Translations under genes and position numbers: made by a program
Notes under the pieces: generated by a model
Databases searched by the model: none
What the model was told of the DNA's origin: nothing
What the model saw: the letters and a program-made list of their open reading frames with translations, nothing else
Shown: positions 1 to 10,515 of the stretch, in pieces
Layout of the letters: each line of letters starts with the position of its first letter
How positions within the stretch are numbered: the stretch's first letter is position 1
Assembly: GCA_001792895.1 (NCBI GenBank)
Contig: MARA01000003.1
Coordinates: 558,001-622,000, forward strand
Reading direction: 5' to 3'
DNA length: 64,000 nucleotides
Source: Lentinus brumalis
Lineage: Eukaryota > Basidiomycota > Agaricomycetes > Polyporales > Polyporaceae

Positions 1-1
1 T

Positions 2-1059
2 GACAAGGATTGCTGTCTGCCCTACGGAGGATCGAAGAACCCCCCTAGCCCGCCCAAGGGCTCGTCTTGCCCTTCTGCTTGGGAGTGGAGCTCGTCCAAG
101 AACCACTGTGTTCCCCACCAGCCCCCTGCCTCGTCTACCCCCTCTTGCTCGTCTGGTTGGGGCTGGAATAGCGGCAAGACGTGCTGCGAGGAGCACGGAA
201 CGTCCACCGCCCACACGTCCACTGTTCATACTACCACAGCTCACACCACTACGGTCCACACGACGACCGCACCCACGACGACCGCGCACACGACGACCTA
301 CAGTGCCCCTACTCCTTCCTCATCGAGTAGCTGCGGTTCTAACGAGTGGTGGTACGTGATCATATCTTTGCCCGTTGATGCAGCCCGGCTTAGGCGTTGC
401 GTACGAACAGGTGGGACGATAAGAGCTGCTGCTTGCCTCATGGTGGCAATCCCAACCCTCCCAAGCCCCCGAGCGGCAGCGACTGCCCCTCTAACTGGGA
501 CTGGCACTCCGGCAAGAAGTGCTGCGTTCCCCACCACCCGAACCAGCCACCCCCGCAGTGTGGCTCCGGCTGGGGCTGGGACAACGGCTCGAAGTGCTGC
601 TTCCCTCATGGCACCTCGACGAAGGTTACCCCCACGCCGTCGAGCAAGCCTGGCTACCCCGGAAACCCCGGAAACCCTGGCTACCCTGGCGGCCCTGGCA
701 AGGGCGGCCACTCCGGTTGGAAGCGCAGCCACAAGGCTCGCAACGTCTCGCTTTGCCCTACCGGTCTCGAGGCTTGCCCTATCGCTGGCCTCACGGGTTT
801 GACCGACGACTGGGAGTGTCTCGACACTCAGAACGAGCTCGAGTCTTGCGGCGGTTGCTCGTCTACCGGTGCCGGCGAGGACTGCACGGCCATCACTGGC
901 GCGTGGAACGTTGGTTGCACCAGCGGCAAGTGTGTTGGTAAGTAGCGTGATCCCTTCGTCGTCGAGCCGACACTGACTTGAATTTTGTTGCGTGAAGTCT
1001 ACACCTGCGCCGATGGCTACCTTCGTTCGCTCGACAACAAGTCGTGCGTCAAGGTCTAA
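2..1059 (+). CDS. priA-like cysteine-rich secreted protein (5' end missing)
   Basis: Coding is open from the window edge; exons 2-351, 411-937 and 998-1059 join in frame and end in TAA at 1057. The N-terminus lies outside the window. The visible part holds several repeats of a cysteine module (CCLPYGG, then SCPSxWxW, then CCVPHH), separated by a Thr/His-rich linker around 200-310 and a Gly/Pro-rich linker around 640-710. The C-terminal domain begins [11 protein letters not shown], contains LESCGGC and WNVGC, and ends [16 protein letters not shown]. This layout matches the PriA family of mushrooms, named from Lentinula and associated there with early fruiting; its biochemical role is not established. 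A secreted or wall-associated protein is inferred from the paired cysteines and low-complexity linkers; no signal peptide can be seen here. Confidence 0.85.
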
Positions 1060-1891
1060 ACGCTTCCCTGCGTTCCCCAGGCGCCGCGGAGTCCCTTCCT
1101 GCGGCTGCCACATCACACTACACAACAATGGTTCGACATGGAGAACTCTCACTCGTTTAGGCCGCACGCTCGTTGTTCGTAGTACAAGAGGTTGGATGAT
1201 ACGGCGTTGATTATTTGTTCCCGAACTTTCCGCACGCGCTACGGACACTTCGGACTCTACTGAGCCCCGCACGAAGCTACGGTACTACTCACACTACTGG
1301 AGCGTCGGGTTGGCTCGCACTACCCTACTGCTGACATAACGGTTCGCGCTCCCCACACGACCTCTTGTTTATTTATTTGCCCCTTCATGCTTTCGAATCG
1401 CGATCGGCGGAGGTGGGGAGTTGTTCGATTTTGGAGTAATAAGACGTAACATGTTGCTACACTAGTTGGTGCTAGTCTGTGTGTTTATGTCCGAGTTCAA
1501 ATTTTGAGTGCTTCATACCGTCGTGCAGCAGGGCGAGCGTGTCGAAGGGAATGTCTGCTGTCCCGTTAAGGACGCCTCGCCGCCACAATGAGCGGCCGTC
1601 TACTGAACGCCTGCCACCCGAAGAGTGGCTGTGCAGCTCCCAGCACGTGCCACGACGCGTCGACGGCGGGGACCAATCGGAGGCGCGCCGGCACTTAAGG
1701 TTCAGTCGCGTGCGAGGGTATAAGAACGGGGGCTGGTTCGAGTGACCCCCATCCTCACGTCTTGCCTCTTGCGCTCGCGCCCCCCGCCATTTCTAGCTTA
1801 CACTCTAACTTACGGCCTTCTAATCTGCACGCGCTAGCCGCCTGCGTTCTCGCCCAGCCCGTCTCTCGTCGTGCGCCCTGTGGTCAACGCC
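1060..1891. promoter_or_regulatory. intergenic; TATA box of the next gene
   Basis: About 830 bp with no convincing gene. A TATA-like element (GGGTATAAGAACG) lies near 1717, about 175 bp before the next start codon. The start codon is followed closely upstream by pyrimidine-rich sequence. Short open frames here lack splice-compatible continuations and were ignored. Confidence 0.4.
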
Positions 1892-2884
1892 ATGCCCGCC
1901 GTCTCTCGCACCGTCTTCCTGGGCCTCCAGGCCGCCGCCCTCCTTGCTGCTGTCGGCCCCTCGCTGGCTCCTCTGTCGGTGGTCGCTGCTCCCGTGCCCA
2001 TGTCTCACATCGCGGACTACGCGTCTCAACCGCCGGCTCGGACGAACGCTACGCTCCCGCAGGTGCAAGACCTCTCAACCTCTCAACCGGGCAAGGACGA
2101 TACGGTTGTGGACCACACTCCGTCTGATGCCCCGTCATTGGTACGGCGCCAGAGCCTCGTCAACCTGGATGATCTGGCAACGGAGCTGCAGGGATTACTG
2201 AATGCTCTACTTCGTAAGTATCACTCGCCGCTTGCCGACCGCGCCGACCACTCACAACTGTATGCAGCCGCCGGTTTCGGCGAGCTCCTCGACAGCAACA
2301 AGGTCTTAATCACAGTGAAGGATATTCTGGAGGTCCTCCGGCAACTACGGGCTCTCAACGACGTCGGCCAACAGAAGGGGCTGGAAAACTACGACTCGAC
2401 CAATGGAGTCGAGACTATGCTCAAGACCCTCGTCAACGACGTCAAATACTTCATGAACGACCTCACTGGTCTCGTTGAAAAGCTTAATCCCCCGCTTGGA
2501 CAGCTACTTGGACGCAGTGGGTAACTTCCTATGTGATCTGCGGCGCGGGCTAATCACATCGTCGCAGTCGTCTACCTATTGAAATGCATTGTTGACGCCG
2601 TCCTTGATACTGTTGAGAACGTCACCGACGGCGTAATCACCGACGGCGTGGGAGTGGAGCTGCGGGCATTGGTAGAGCAGCTGTCGACGGATGGATTGTC
2701 CATGGGCGGAGGTGACGGACTGTCGGCGGATGGAGTGCCCGCGAACGGAGTGCTTGCGGAGGGAATGCCTACGGACGGGCTGCCTGTGGGCGGATTGCCT
2801 GTGGACGGATTGCCTTTGAACGGACTGCCTGTGGACGGACTACCTGGGCTGCGTCGTACGCTCGGGTATGCGGTTCGTCTGTGA
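1892..2884 (+). CDS. secreted protein with C-terminal DGLPV tandem repeats
   Basis: Exons 1892-2213, 2268-2516 and 2568-2884 give 295 residues. The second intron uses a GTGGGT donor at 2517, which restores frame, and carries a CTAAT branch point; the adjacent GTAACT site would give an early stop. The first 33 or so residues form a hydrophobic signal peptide ending near VVAAPVP. The middle is amphipathic helical (LDDLATELQGLLNALL, VLRQLRAL). The last third holds a hexapeptide tandem repeat (DGLPVG, DGLPLN, DGLPVD) coded by an 18-nt unit at about 2740-2850. I do not recognise the family. It could be a small extracellular or cell-wall protein. The repeat copies differ at many bases, so the array is not a very recent expansion. 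Confidence 0.65.
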
Positions 2885-3153
2885 GCAGTACGGGTGTCTT
2901 CCAGAGTATGTTTCCCCTGTCTCGACTTTGTATTGACGCAGCGGTATCAAAGGCCTGGCCGTTTGATCCAATGACTCCGACGTGGTTTTGTACTTTCTGT
3001 GTCTGCGCGAACTGTTCTCTTTATGGCGAACATGAATATCTCACCCCCTAACTATGCACGACGAGCATGCACATGAACGATGACGTCCGATGACAAAAAC
3101 CTGTAAGATAAATGGGATATATGCGCGGACAGCGAGCACAGGTATACAGGCGA

Positions 3154-3980
3154 CTATTCTTCGTATACCCATCGTTCTGCAAGAGGTCCGATGAAAGGAA
3201 TCTGGAAGCGTACCAATCCATTTCGAGAAGCATCGATGTAAGCTCGCCAACTGTAAGCGCAAGGTCAAAATGGTCGCCTTTGGAACAGACGGATGCAGAC
3301 TGAACGTACGCCATGTACAAGGACGGTATGATGAGCAAAAGGGTGAAGACGGTGCGGAGGAAAGCAGGGAATTGCAGGAGCGAAGCCAAGATGCGCAAGA
3401 TGACTAGCGGTGTAGTGAGCAGGGCTGATTGGTACGCTGCAGATACGATTGAGTATCAGTGGTACGTATCCCAAGAGGAGAACGACGTACCATGGAAGCG
3501 GACGAAGTCATTGTATGTCTCCACAATGAGGAGCGTCAAAGCTGAGCACGGGAGATCAAGGGGTGTGGGGGAACAGAGGCGTCGCTGCATACGCACCAGA
3601 TATGGGACCCAGGACATAGGCAAAAGCGGCCAGGAGATCGACGCGCAGACCGTGTCGCGTCTCCCACAGATTGCTGCCGCTCTCCGCTTCTGCATCCTCT
3701 ACTGCGCCCAGTCCGCCTGCCTGCGAGGTGTTGAAGGTGGGTATGCCGCCGGACTGGTATGATGTGGGCTGCTGTGATGCTGATGCTGCTCCTGAGGGAA
3801 ACCATGCTCTAGACGCATTCTTGGAGGTAGACGCAGCATATGAGGGGTCGTCTGGAGGGGGGGTCTGCACGAGGGTATGAGATGAGCCGAGTGCATGAGT
3901 TCATAGCCGGGGCGGTGGGAGGAGCTCACGTATGCGGCAAAGGAAGCAAAGTGGGAGCGCGTGTTGCTGCTCATGCTCAT
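3154..3980 (-). CDS. Tic20/DUF4870-like membrane protein
   Basis: Five exons (3930-3980, 3597-3864, 3491-3541, 3310-3436, 3154-3250) give 197 residues; an alternative ATG two codons in is at 3974. After a polar Ser/Gln-rich N-terminus (about 90 residues) comes the motif NLWETRHGLRVDLLAAFAYV, then several hydrophobic helices, VRFHAYQSALL, and a final NGLVRFQIPFIGPLAERWV. The RFHAYQS core after a hydrophobic pair is the signature of the Tic20-like/DUF4870 family. Fungal members are poorly characterised; plant Tic20 is a plastid import channel, but that role cannot apply here. Four transmembrane segments are likely. The gene shares a 256-bp divergent promoter with RPS24. Confidence 0.75.
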
Positions 3981-4236
3981 CTGTGTTGTCCGCGCGCAGA
4001 GAATAAATAGGGCAGCAGGGAGTGGTACGCACGCACAGAACTCGCACTGGCAGTTGGAGACGGACCGGGGAGGCGCCCGGCCGCGCAGCCACCGCGGTAT
4101 TTGGGGGTGTTTGGTGCGGGCGCGTACGCGAGAAGCAGTGTATTGCCGTGTTTGGCGCGGACGCAGGCAGGCGCAGTGGCAATCTTCAAGGGCCCATCGA
4201 CGACAAGGTAATCGACCAAAAAGCGGGCAAGCAACC

Positions 4237-4972
4237 ATGGTGAGTCTCGTTCCGTCGTGCTGCTGGACGTCCGCAGGGCCGTTGGGAGGGGTAGAATCGC
4301 GGGAGAACGGCTGCAGGAGGGTGGATGCAGGGTCTGGCAGGCGGATGTACTCGTGCGGCGGATTGGCTCTGTGAAGACGGATTGTCTGACGACTCGCTCT
4401 CTCCCCTTCCCTTCGTTCCCCCGCCCTTCCTATCGCACATGCAGCAGGCCGACAACTCAGCACCGGTGACAATCCGCACCCGCAAATTCATCACGAACCG
4501 TCTGCTGGCGCGTCGCCAATTCGTTGTTGACGTCCTCCACCCCAACCGCCCGAATGTCTCCAAGGCCGAGCTTTCAGAGCGCCTCGCGGCTATCTACAAG
4601 ACCGAGAAGGACCGCGTCGTCACCTTCGGTCTCCGGACGGTCTTCGGTGGTGGACGGAGCACAGGCTTTGGCCTGATCTACGACGATGAGGCTTCGCAGA
4701 AGAAGTTCGAGCCCAAGTACCGGTTGATTCGGGTGCGTACCCTTGCTGTGCCACTTTTCTGCCAGGTTGTTGAACCGTTCTCTTGCAGTCTGGCCTTGCG
4801 GTCGCACCACCAAAGACCAACCGCAAGTTGCGCAAGGAGCGCAAGAACCGTGCGAAGAAGGTGCGTATCTCCCCCATCTCTGTTCGTATCCTCTTCCTGA
4901 TACGCTGTCTCCCCCCAGCTCCGTGGTACCAAAAAGGTCAAGGCTGCCGAGCCCCCAAAGAAGGGCAAGTAA
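4237..4972 (+). CDS. RPS24: 40S ribosomal protein S24 (eS24)
   Basis: Exons 4237-4239 (only the ATG), 4448-4732, 4789-4860 and 4919-4972 give 137 residues starting [15 protein letters not shown], the expected start of eS24. The first exon ends right at the ATG and is followed by a 208-nt intron, much longer than others here, a layout often seen in ribosomal protein genes. An alternative start ATG at 4439 would add two residues. The family motifs [20 protein letters not shown] and the basic tail ([17 protein letters not shown]) are complete. It is a small-subunit structural protein of the cytosolic ribosome. Confidence 0.95.
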
Positions 4973-5313
4973 GGGTTGGGCGCATTGTATCATTTTCGGG
5001 CTCTGTCGCATCGCACTTTATGCATATCCGCACGTCGCAAAAGTTCGCAGCTGTATCCTACCACTTATGCCCGCTTTCCTTGTTTTCTATCGCTCATGAA
5101 CTCTATGCGCATGCGGATACATCTCCCCTGGTGTGATGCTGTCGAACTTCGCGTTTGCGTCTCAGCGAGCACACGTACGTCCCGAAAGACATAGATGGCT
5201 CAGGGACGTGCAAGATAGCATTAGAAGTGCACACTACATGTCGGGTATCATAGCTAAGACAGGATATGGTCTACCGACGAACCAGTGAAGAACGAATGAG
5301 AGCGGAAGCCCAC
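4973..5313. other. convergent 3' intergenic region
   Basis: Lies between the RPS24 stop and the ARP1 stop. No open frame with splice support, no repeat and no RNA gene seen; presumably both 3' untranslated regions and terminators. Confidence 0.5.
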
Positions 5314-6913
5314 TCAGAAACCCAGTTTCTTGTGAATGATGTCTGGATCCTCCTGGTACTCCTCCGCTGATACCCACATCTGTGTGACATGAGACACATG
5401 TTCGGCGCAGTAGTGGGAAGCATACACACCTTCTTAAAGGTATTGAGGCCAGCCAGGATAGAGCCACCGATCCATGTAGAGTACTTGCGCTCTGGGGGAG
5501 CGTAGATCTTGATCTTTACGTCCTTCAGCGCAAGCTTCTTGACCTCATTCAACAAGCGATCACCAAACCCTGCATTTCATGAGTGACAGCTATCACAGAC
5601 ATAACGGCGTGCGTACCTCGACAGAGTGTGCTGCCACCACTGAGCACGATGTTAGAGAACAGACTCTTCCGCAGGTCCAAGTCAACTCGGTTAATTGAGT
5701 CAACGACGACTTGGTGTACACCGGCGTATTCTTGACCAATCAACTCGGGGTTGAACAGGATCTCGGGTGCGCGGAACCGCTCAGGGCCCAACTGCATGAT
5801 CGTTGGTCAGTGCGCCGGAGCACTGCGCGTCCTGGGACTCACCTGAACAGTGTTGCCGTCTGGTAGGCGGAACTCTTCGCTCCGGCCTAATGCGTCCTTC
5901 TCCTCCTTCGCCGGATTGAGCGCGACATAGCAGCACTTCTCCTTGATCGTCCGGACCACTTCGCGTTCCGCGGTCGTGTGCAAGTGATGTCCGGCCTTCC
6001 GCAGAAGAAGCTGGAGGTGATCGGTGACGTCCCTATTACGCTCGTAAGCATCGAGATGCGACCCGTCTCATCTCGGGCGTTCATAACGTACCTGCCTGCG
6101 ACATCTACGCGGCGGATGGCGTGCGGCATTGAGAAACCTTCGAAGACGGGCACCGCGTGCGTCACGCCGTCTCCGGAATCGAGGACAATACCTGTTGTTC
6201 GGCCAGAAGAATACCTTCGTTGCTTCGGTGAGCGACAGGGATGCGTCGAGCAGAGATGAGATGCGGGAACTCACAATGACAATACAGCTTGGACGGAGAT
6301 ATATAGCGCGGGAACGTTGAAGGTATCGAAGAATATTTGCGCCGCGACGTCGCGGTTATGCCGCGGGTTCAGTGGTGCTTCTGTGAGCAATACTGGATGC
6401 TGCAAGACGCGGGCCGCTCAGTCCACACAATGTATGCGCGTGCGGCGTGGGCGAAGAACGCACCTCCTCGCTGAGCGTGCCCAGCTCCTCTGCGTATACC
6501 CAGCTCCATATTCGTTCCATGTCGTCCCAGTCTGTCACGATCCCGTGTTCCATCGGGTACTTGATCTTGAGCAGCCCGCGAGCCTCTTGCGCTTTCCGCC
6601 CGATGAAGACATCCCCTTCCAATGCACCTGCCATAACGCGTACATGCTTCGGCCTTCCGACGCTGGGTCCGATGGAGCGAAGTCAGTCCTTGCGCGGACG
6701 CGTCGCGGTGCGAGCCTAACCGTGAAGAACGCACAAAGACGGGAAGAAGCACTTCGGGTGATCCTGGCCTGCAAATCCAGCCTTGATGGTCCCAGAGCCC
6801 TGCGTGCGCGTTCAGCCGCTGTTCTGTGCATGTTTCAGCAAGAGTGAGAGCAGACTAACATTGTCGATTACGACCGGCTGGTTCGTGAGCACGTCCTCGA
6901 ATTCGGTCGCCAT
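5314..6913 (-). CDS. ARP1: actin-related protein 1 (centractin), dynactin filament subunit
   Basis: Nine exons (6860-6913, 6735-6799, 6464-6662, 6275-6399, 6092-6214, 5843-6032, 5617-5791, 5430-5569, 5314-5379) give 378 residues, the usual Arp1 length. Actin-fold motifs are in order: [105 protein letters not shown] and [12 protein letters not shown]. Loss of the actin N-terminus and the MAGALEGD segment distinguish Arp1 from conventional actin. Arp1 polymerises into the short filament of dynactin that links dynein to cargo. The first intron base after the phase-0 DN codon pair is typical for the family. It shares a 220-bp divergent promoter with the next gene. Confidence 0.95.
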
Positions 6914-7133
6914 CCCGAGCTACTGCCGCGCTCCGTCCACGTGCGTTCTGAGGATGGTGTTCCGTAGAGAGTAGACGTATTATCAGAATCGAGCAGTAGA
7001 CTAGGTCGTGTCGAGGCAGAAATGAGCGAGGAGCCCGGCAGGGCGACGAGGTCCAGGTCGGCGGAAGGAGAGTTGGGAGACGCGCGTCGGAAACAGCGCG
7101 CTCGCACCTCAGACTCTGCAGCGTACCGCGATC

Positions 7134-7965
7134 ATGTCTGCGACGACGCGCACAACTTCGCTGTTGTGCTGGCTCTTCTTGCTACTGCTATACTCTGTAA
7201 GCACCTCTGCGGACTGTGACTAGGAAACCTCTTGCTCATGAACATGCAAGTAGCCGTCTGTCAGGGCTGTCCTCGGGCACAAATGGGAGGCCACTAACTT
7301 CTGCAAGTGTTAGTACCCCTCGCCTGCCCGTACTTCCATAGGTCTTACGTGCACGATGTGCAGGTATATGCTTCGGCGCGAACTACACCATTCTGCGCAT
7401 GGACATCCCGGACGACCCCAGCAAACCGTGCCTCTCGTGCACGAAACAGTGGTGCCTCAACCAGAACCTACCGAAGTGTGCCGGGGCGTCCATCGGCGAT
7501 GCAAATCCTGATACTGCGACGGGGAAGGAGGGCGACATCGAGGCTCGTTGTTTCCGTGCGTATCGCCGACCCTGACCTCATGGCTCTCTGTTCTCACTCA
7601 CTCGCCCCTCCTACCTCCCTCCGATGCCCGTGGCATTGCCGCATCTAGAGCGAGACTCGCCTCGCGACCAGCTTGTCGTAACGGTGTTCCTCCTCACGGT
7701 CTTCGGCCTCCTGTTGGGTGCCGGCATCAAGGGCAGGATGCTCAAGGCTGGCTTCGATACGAGCCTGTCATGGAGCGCGAGTCGACGATGGTGGGAGGTG
7801 AGTACTGTCATGGCCGCACAGTATCCTTTGTACAGGTCAGTCTTACCCATCTGCGGTGTTGTGAAGGCATGGACGCCACAGAGACAACCCGAAGATATTC
7901 GTCTCGGTGCTCGAGACAGCCGTGGAGGGTATGTCGGCGTGTCCGACTCGCCCCCGAATCCATGA
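7134..7965 (+). CDS. uncharacterised cysteine-rich membrane protein, two hydrophobic helices
   Basis: Exons 7134-7196, 7254-7308, 7364-7555, 7649-7797 and 7867-7965 give 185 residues with intact frame. Exon 1 is a signal anchor (SLLCWLFLLLLLYS). Next come NFCKCICFGANYTILRM, then PCLSCTKQWCL, a third pair around PKCAG and GDIEARCFQRDS. A second hydrophobic helix (VVTVFLLTVFGLLLGAGI) is followed by a basic and polar tail. The cysteine pattern CxCxC...CxxC...C suggests a disulfide-bonded luminal domain between two membrane segments, so an endoplasmic reticulum or secretory location is inferred. The block GKEGDIEARCFQRDSPRDQ looks strongly conserved in composition, but I cannot name the family or function. 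Confidence 0.75.
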
Positions 7966-8298
7966 AGGCGCAGTGTTTGGAGTTGGAATGGATGCTTTGG
8001 ATACAGCTGTATAATAGGTCACATACCCTATCCTCGATATGTTTGCTCTAATCGCGGATTATGTTCCATGCCCCGTGGTCCGGCGGACAATGAGACATGC
8101 TAGTGGTGTTCTAGCTCTACATTCTTCTGAACGATGTACAGGACCGGTACACAAATGTTCATATCATTCACAGGCCGTGTAGATGCCGCACGAAACATGT
8201 GTGATCACGACGCTGGGCTGGGAAGAGACATTCGTGGCAGAGCGTCGCTGCGGAGGCTTGGCTCCGTGCTGCTTGACACGAACGGCCACTGTGCGTCC
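7966..8298. other. intergenic spacer
   Basis: Between two plus-strand genes. No gene or repeat recognised; contains the 3' end of one and the promoter of the other. Confidence 0.4.
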
Positions 8299-8697
8299 AT
8301 GGGGTCGTTTTGTTCAAAGCCAGGTACTGTGACCGGCGGCCACCAGGTCCTTGGGTCCTCTAGTTCTGCTCCTACATCAGGGTCCACACCAAGCACGAGG
8401 CCCTACCCTAGGATGGCAGCCGCAGAAGCAGCTGAGCGGCGGCAGAAAGAGGTCGGTGCGGCCGCTACAGATACTGGGAAAGAACTAATCCCGCTCTGCT
8501 GAGTACTCAGGCCCACGCTCGGGGAGTGAAATCGTCCAATCCCAACTCAGGGCAGCTTGCAGCCAAGCTGCAAGCCCAGCAATCGCAGGGTCGCTCCCCG
8601 GACCCGAGCCAGCCAGAACGACTCGTGGTATGTGCATGGTCGGCATTCTATGATTGCTGCCCAACGCTTACGACACTGTCATACACAGTGGGATTGA
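8299..8697 (+). CDS. small N-myristoylation-type protein resembling SVIP
   Basis: Exons 8299-8451, 8511-8627 and 8689-8697 give 92 residues. It begins MGSFCSKPGT: glycine 2 with a nearby cysteine is the pattern for myristoylation plus palmitoylation. A GGHQVLGS box follows, then an alanine-rich helix (MAAAEAAERRQKE) and ARGVKSSNPNSGQLAAKLQ, ending ERLVWD. The last exon is only TGG GAT TGA. The helix-plus-NPN layout resembles the small VCP/p97-interacting protein family, which sits on the cytosolic face of endoplasmic reticulum and other membranes. Membrane attachment is well supported; a Cdc48/p97 link is inference from weak resemblance. Confidence 0.7.
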
Positions 8698-9271
8698 ACT
8701 CTGCGCTAGGAGAGGGGCGAGTGGCTAACTGTGCCGGCACGCTATAGTACCCCTGCGATAACGAGGTGGACGCCGGGGAGGTTCGTTCGACGACATCACC
8801 CCACACGTTGTGCGACGATCCGCTGTTCTCAACCGGAGACGGACATAATTGGAGTGCATTTAATATTTTATCTGTGGTGGAATTACGGTTGCTGTTTCGC
8901 TGAAGGTACCCCTATATGTGAGCCTGAGGTGTTCAGGGAGTCGGGTCCAGTGACGGCGATCTACAAAGAAGTAATTCGTCTGCCTGAACCACATCCTGAC
9001 CGCTGCCAAGCCCAGCGAAGGCATGGATTACGGGCCTGGATCACACGAGTCGAGGTGGACGTTCATGCCTATCACTCTGAGTTGAGCATCGAGGTCGAGT
9101 GTAGTACGTCTTCCTCCGGGCGCTCCGTGCCATGTAGGCAGACGCCCATACTTGGCCAGCTTTGTTTCGCAGCGCCCACGACGGTGGCAGCTTGTCCTCT
9201 TCCAGTCTATCCTCACGCACGCCTCGCACGACCGCTGGACGGCGTTCTCGACTCTGTGCGGCAGCCTATGA
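8698..9271. other. intergenic spacer without recognised genes
   Basis: A 574-bp gap. Open frames run through it on the plus strand but show no domain, no signal peptide and no frame-compatible link to the gene that follows. Contains an AT-rich patch near 8860-8880 (TTTAATATTTTAT). Confidence 0.4.
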
Positions 9272-10480
9272 ATGTACACGGAGGCATGGGAGGCGGAATG
9301 GGAACGTGTCTTGTGGAAGAAGAAGCCATACCCTGACAACTATGTCCCGCGGTCCTTCTTGGCTTCACTCAGTAAGAATCGTAAGTACGCCGCCCGGTTC
9401 GCCATCGTGATTATTTCCGTTGAACCTTGAATGCGAAGCGAACTTCCGGCCATACACGTATTGGCACCTCGTTATCCTATCGTGTCCAATAAGCCAGCAC
9501 CTCGCCAGCATCTTCGTCTTCCTCGCGGTCTTCATGCGCCTGCAGCAACGGCTATTGGACCCCCGGGTTCTTGTGTGGATATCCGTTGGCGTCTTTATGG
9601 CGGGTTATCTTGCATGGGAACTACTGGAGTGCAGTAGGGCAGACAGCCAGACGCGGTACACGAACAGTGCGTTTGAATCTTCAGTTCTATGAGCATGACA
9701 GGAAGGCTTACTCGGAATCTGTCGTCCAGGAGCGAAGACACTGAAAGCCTCCATACTTGTCTTCCTCGCGTTGATGTCACTGTCGCCTGTGCTCAAGACT
9801 CTGACCGCTGCAACTTCCTCGGACTCGATCTGGGCATTGTCCGCATGTCTGTTCATCTTGAATGCCCTGCTGGCAGACTACACGCCCATGAATCCGAGAA
9901 GCCATCAGCGTGAGAGGTGAGTGACCAGCGTAGGTGATTCTTGAGGGACGACACTAACTCCGGCTGCCTGGTGGCTCAAGGTTGACTTCGGTCTTGTCCA
10001 TGAACGCCGCTATATCTTCGTCGGTTGTGTTGGCTTCCCGGCTATCGGATGATCTCTCAGTCTTTGGTTTGATATTGTTTTCTGTGCAGTCCTTCGCACT
10101 GTTTCCGATACTCCGCCGCCGCATACAAGTAAGTTCGTCTTGCATCGTCCAATAGGTGCCGCTGAGTTTCCTCCACAGGACACGGCCAAAGTGCTACAGG
10201 TTGCACTCACTGTGCTCATCTCTACGCTCTCCCTCGCCCTCACCTACCCCTTATCAAACACCGCAGCCTATATCTACTTCGCTTGCTTCACTTTCGTAAC
10301 GTTCATCGCCCCCGCGGTTCTTGTGTGGGCCCAGCGGTACAAAAAGTATGTACAGCCATGTCTGCCGTCTGCTTGGCTGTCGCACACCGTATGATTGACG
10401 CGCTCTCCCACAGCGAGATCAGAGGCACCTGGGACCCGGCCGTGCCTAAAGTCAATCGAAGGTTCTCCTTCTCCCGCTAA
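9272..10480 (+). CDS. GPI2: GPI-GlcNAc transferase subunit C (PIG-C/Gpi2)
   Basis: Six exons (9272-9380, 9439-9666, 9730-9916, 9981-10128, 10179-10345, 10414-10480) give 301 residues. Diagnostic motifs are VLWKKKPYPDNYVPRSFL near the N-terminus, NFRPYTYWHL, ISQHLASIFVFLAVF, then TLKASILVFLALMSLSPVL, DSIWALSACLFILNALLADY and SLSLALTYPL. Together these identify Gpi2/PIG-C, a multi-helix endoplasmic-reticulum subunit of the enzyme that transfers GlcNAc to phosphatidylinositol, the first step of GPI-anchor synthesis. About eight hydrophobic segments are visible. Frame is intact across all introns; the third exon acceptor at 9729 is chosen because it alone restores frame. Confidence 0.9.
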
Positions 10481-10515
10481 GTCACGACTTCCGCCGATGA
10501 CCTCCCTGGACAACA

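Noticed and set aside
298..1272. 324-residue open frame antisense to the priA-like gene
   Set aside because: Low-complexity Ala/Arg/Val composition typical of the shadow of a GC-rich coding strand; the sense frame has conserved cysteines.
2521..2567. GTAACT donor for the second intron of the repeat protein
   Set aside because: Gives an early stop; the GTGGGT donor four bases upstream keeps the long repeat frame.
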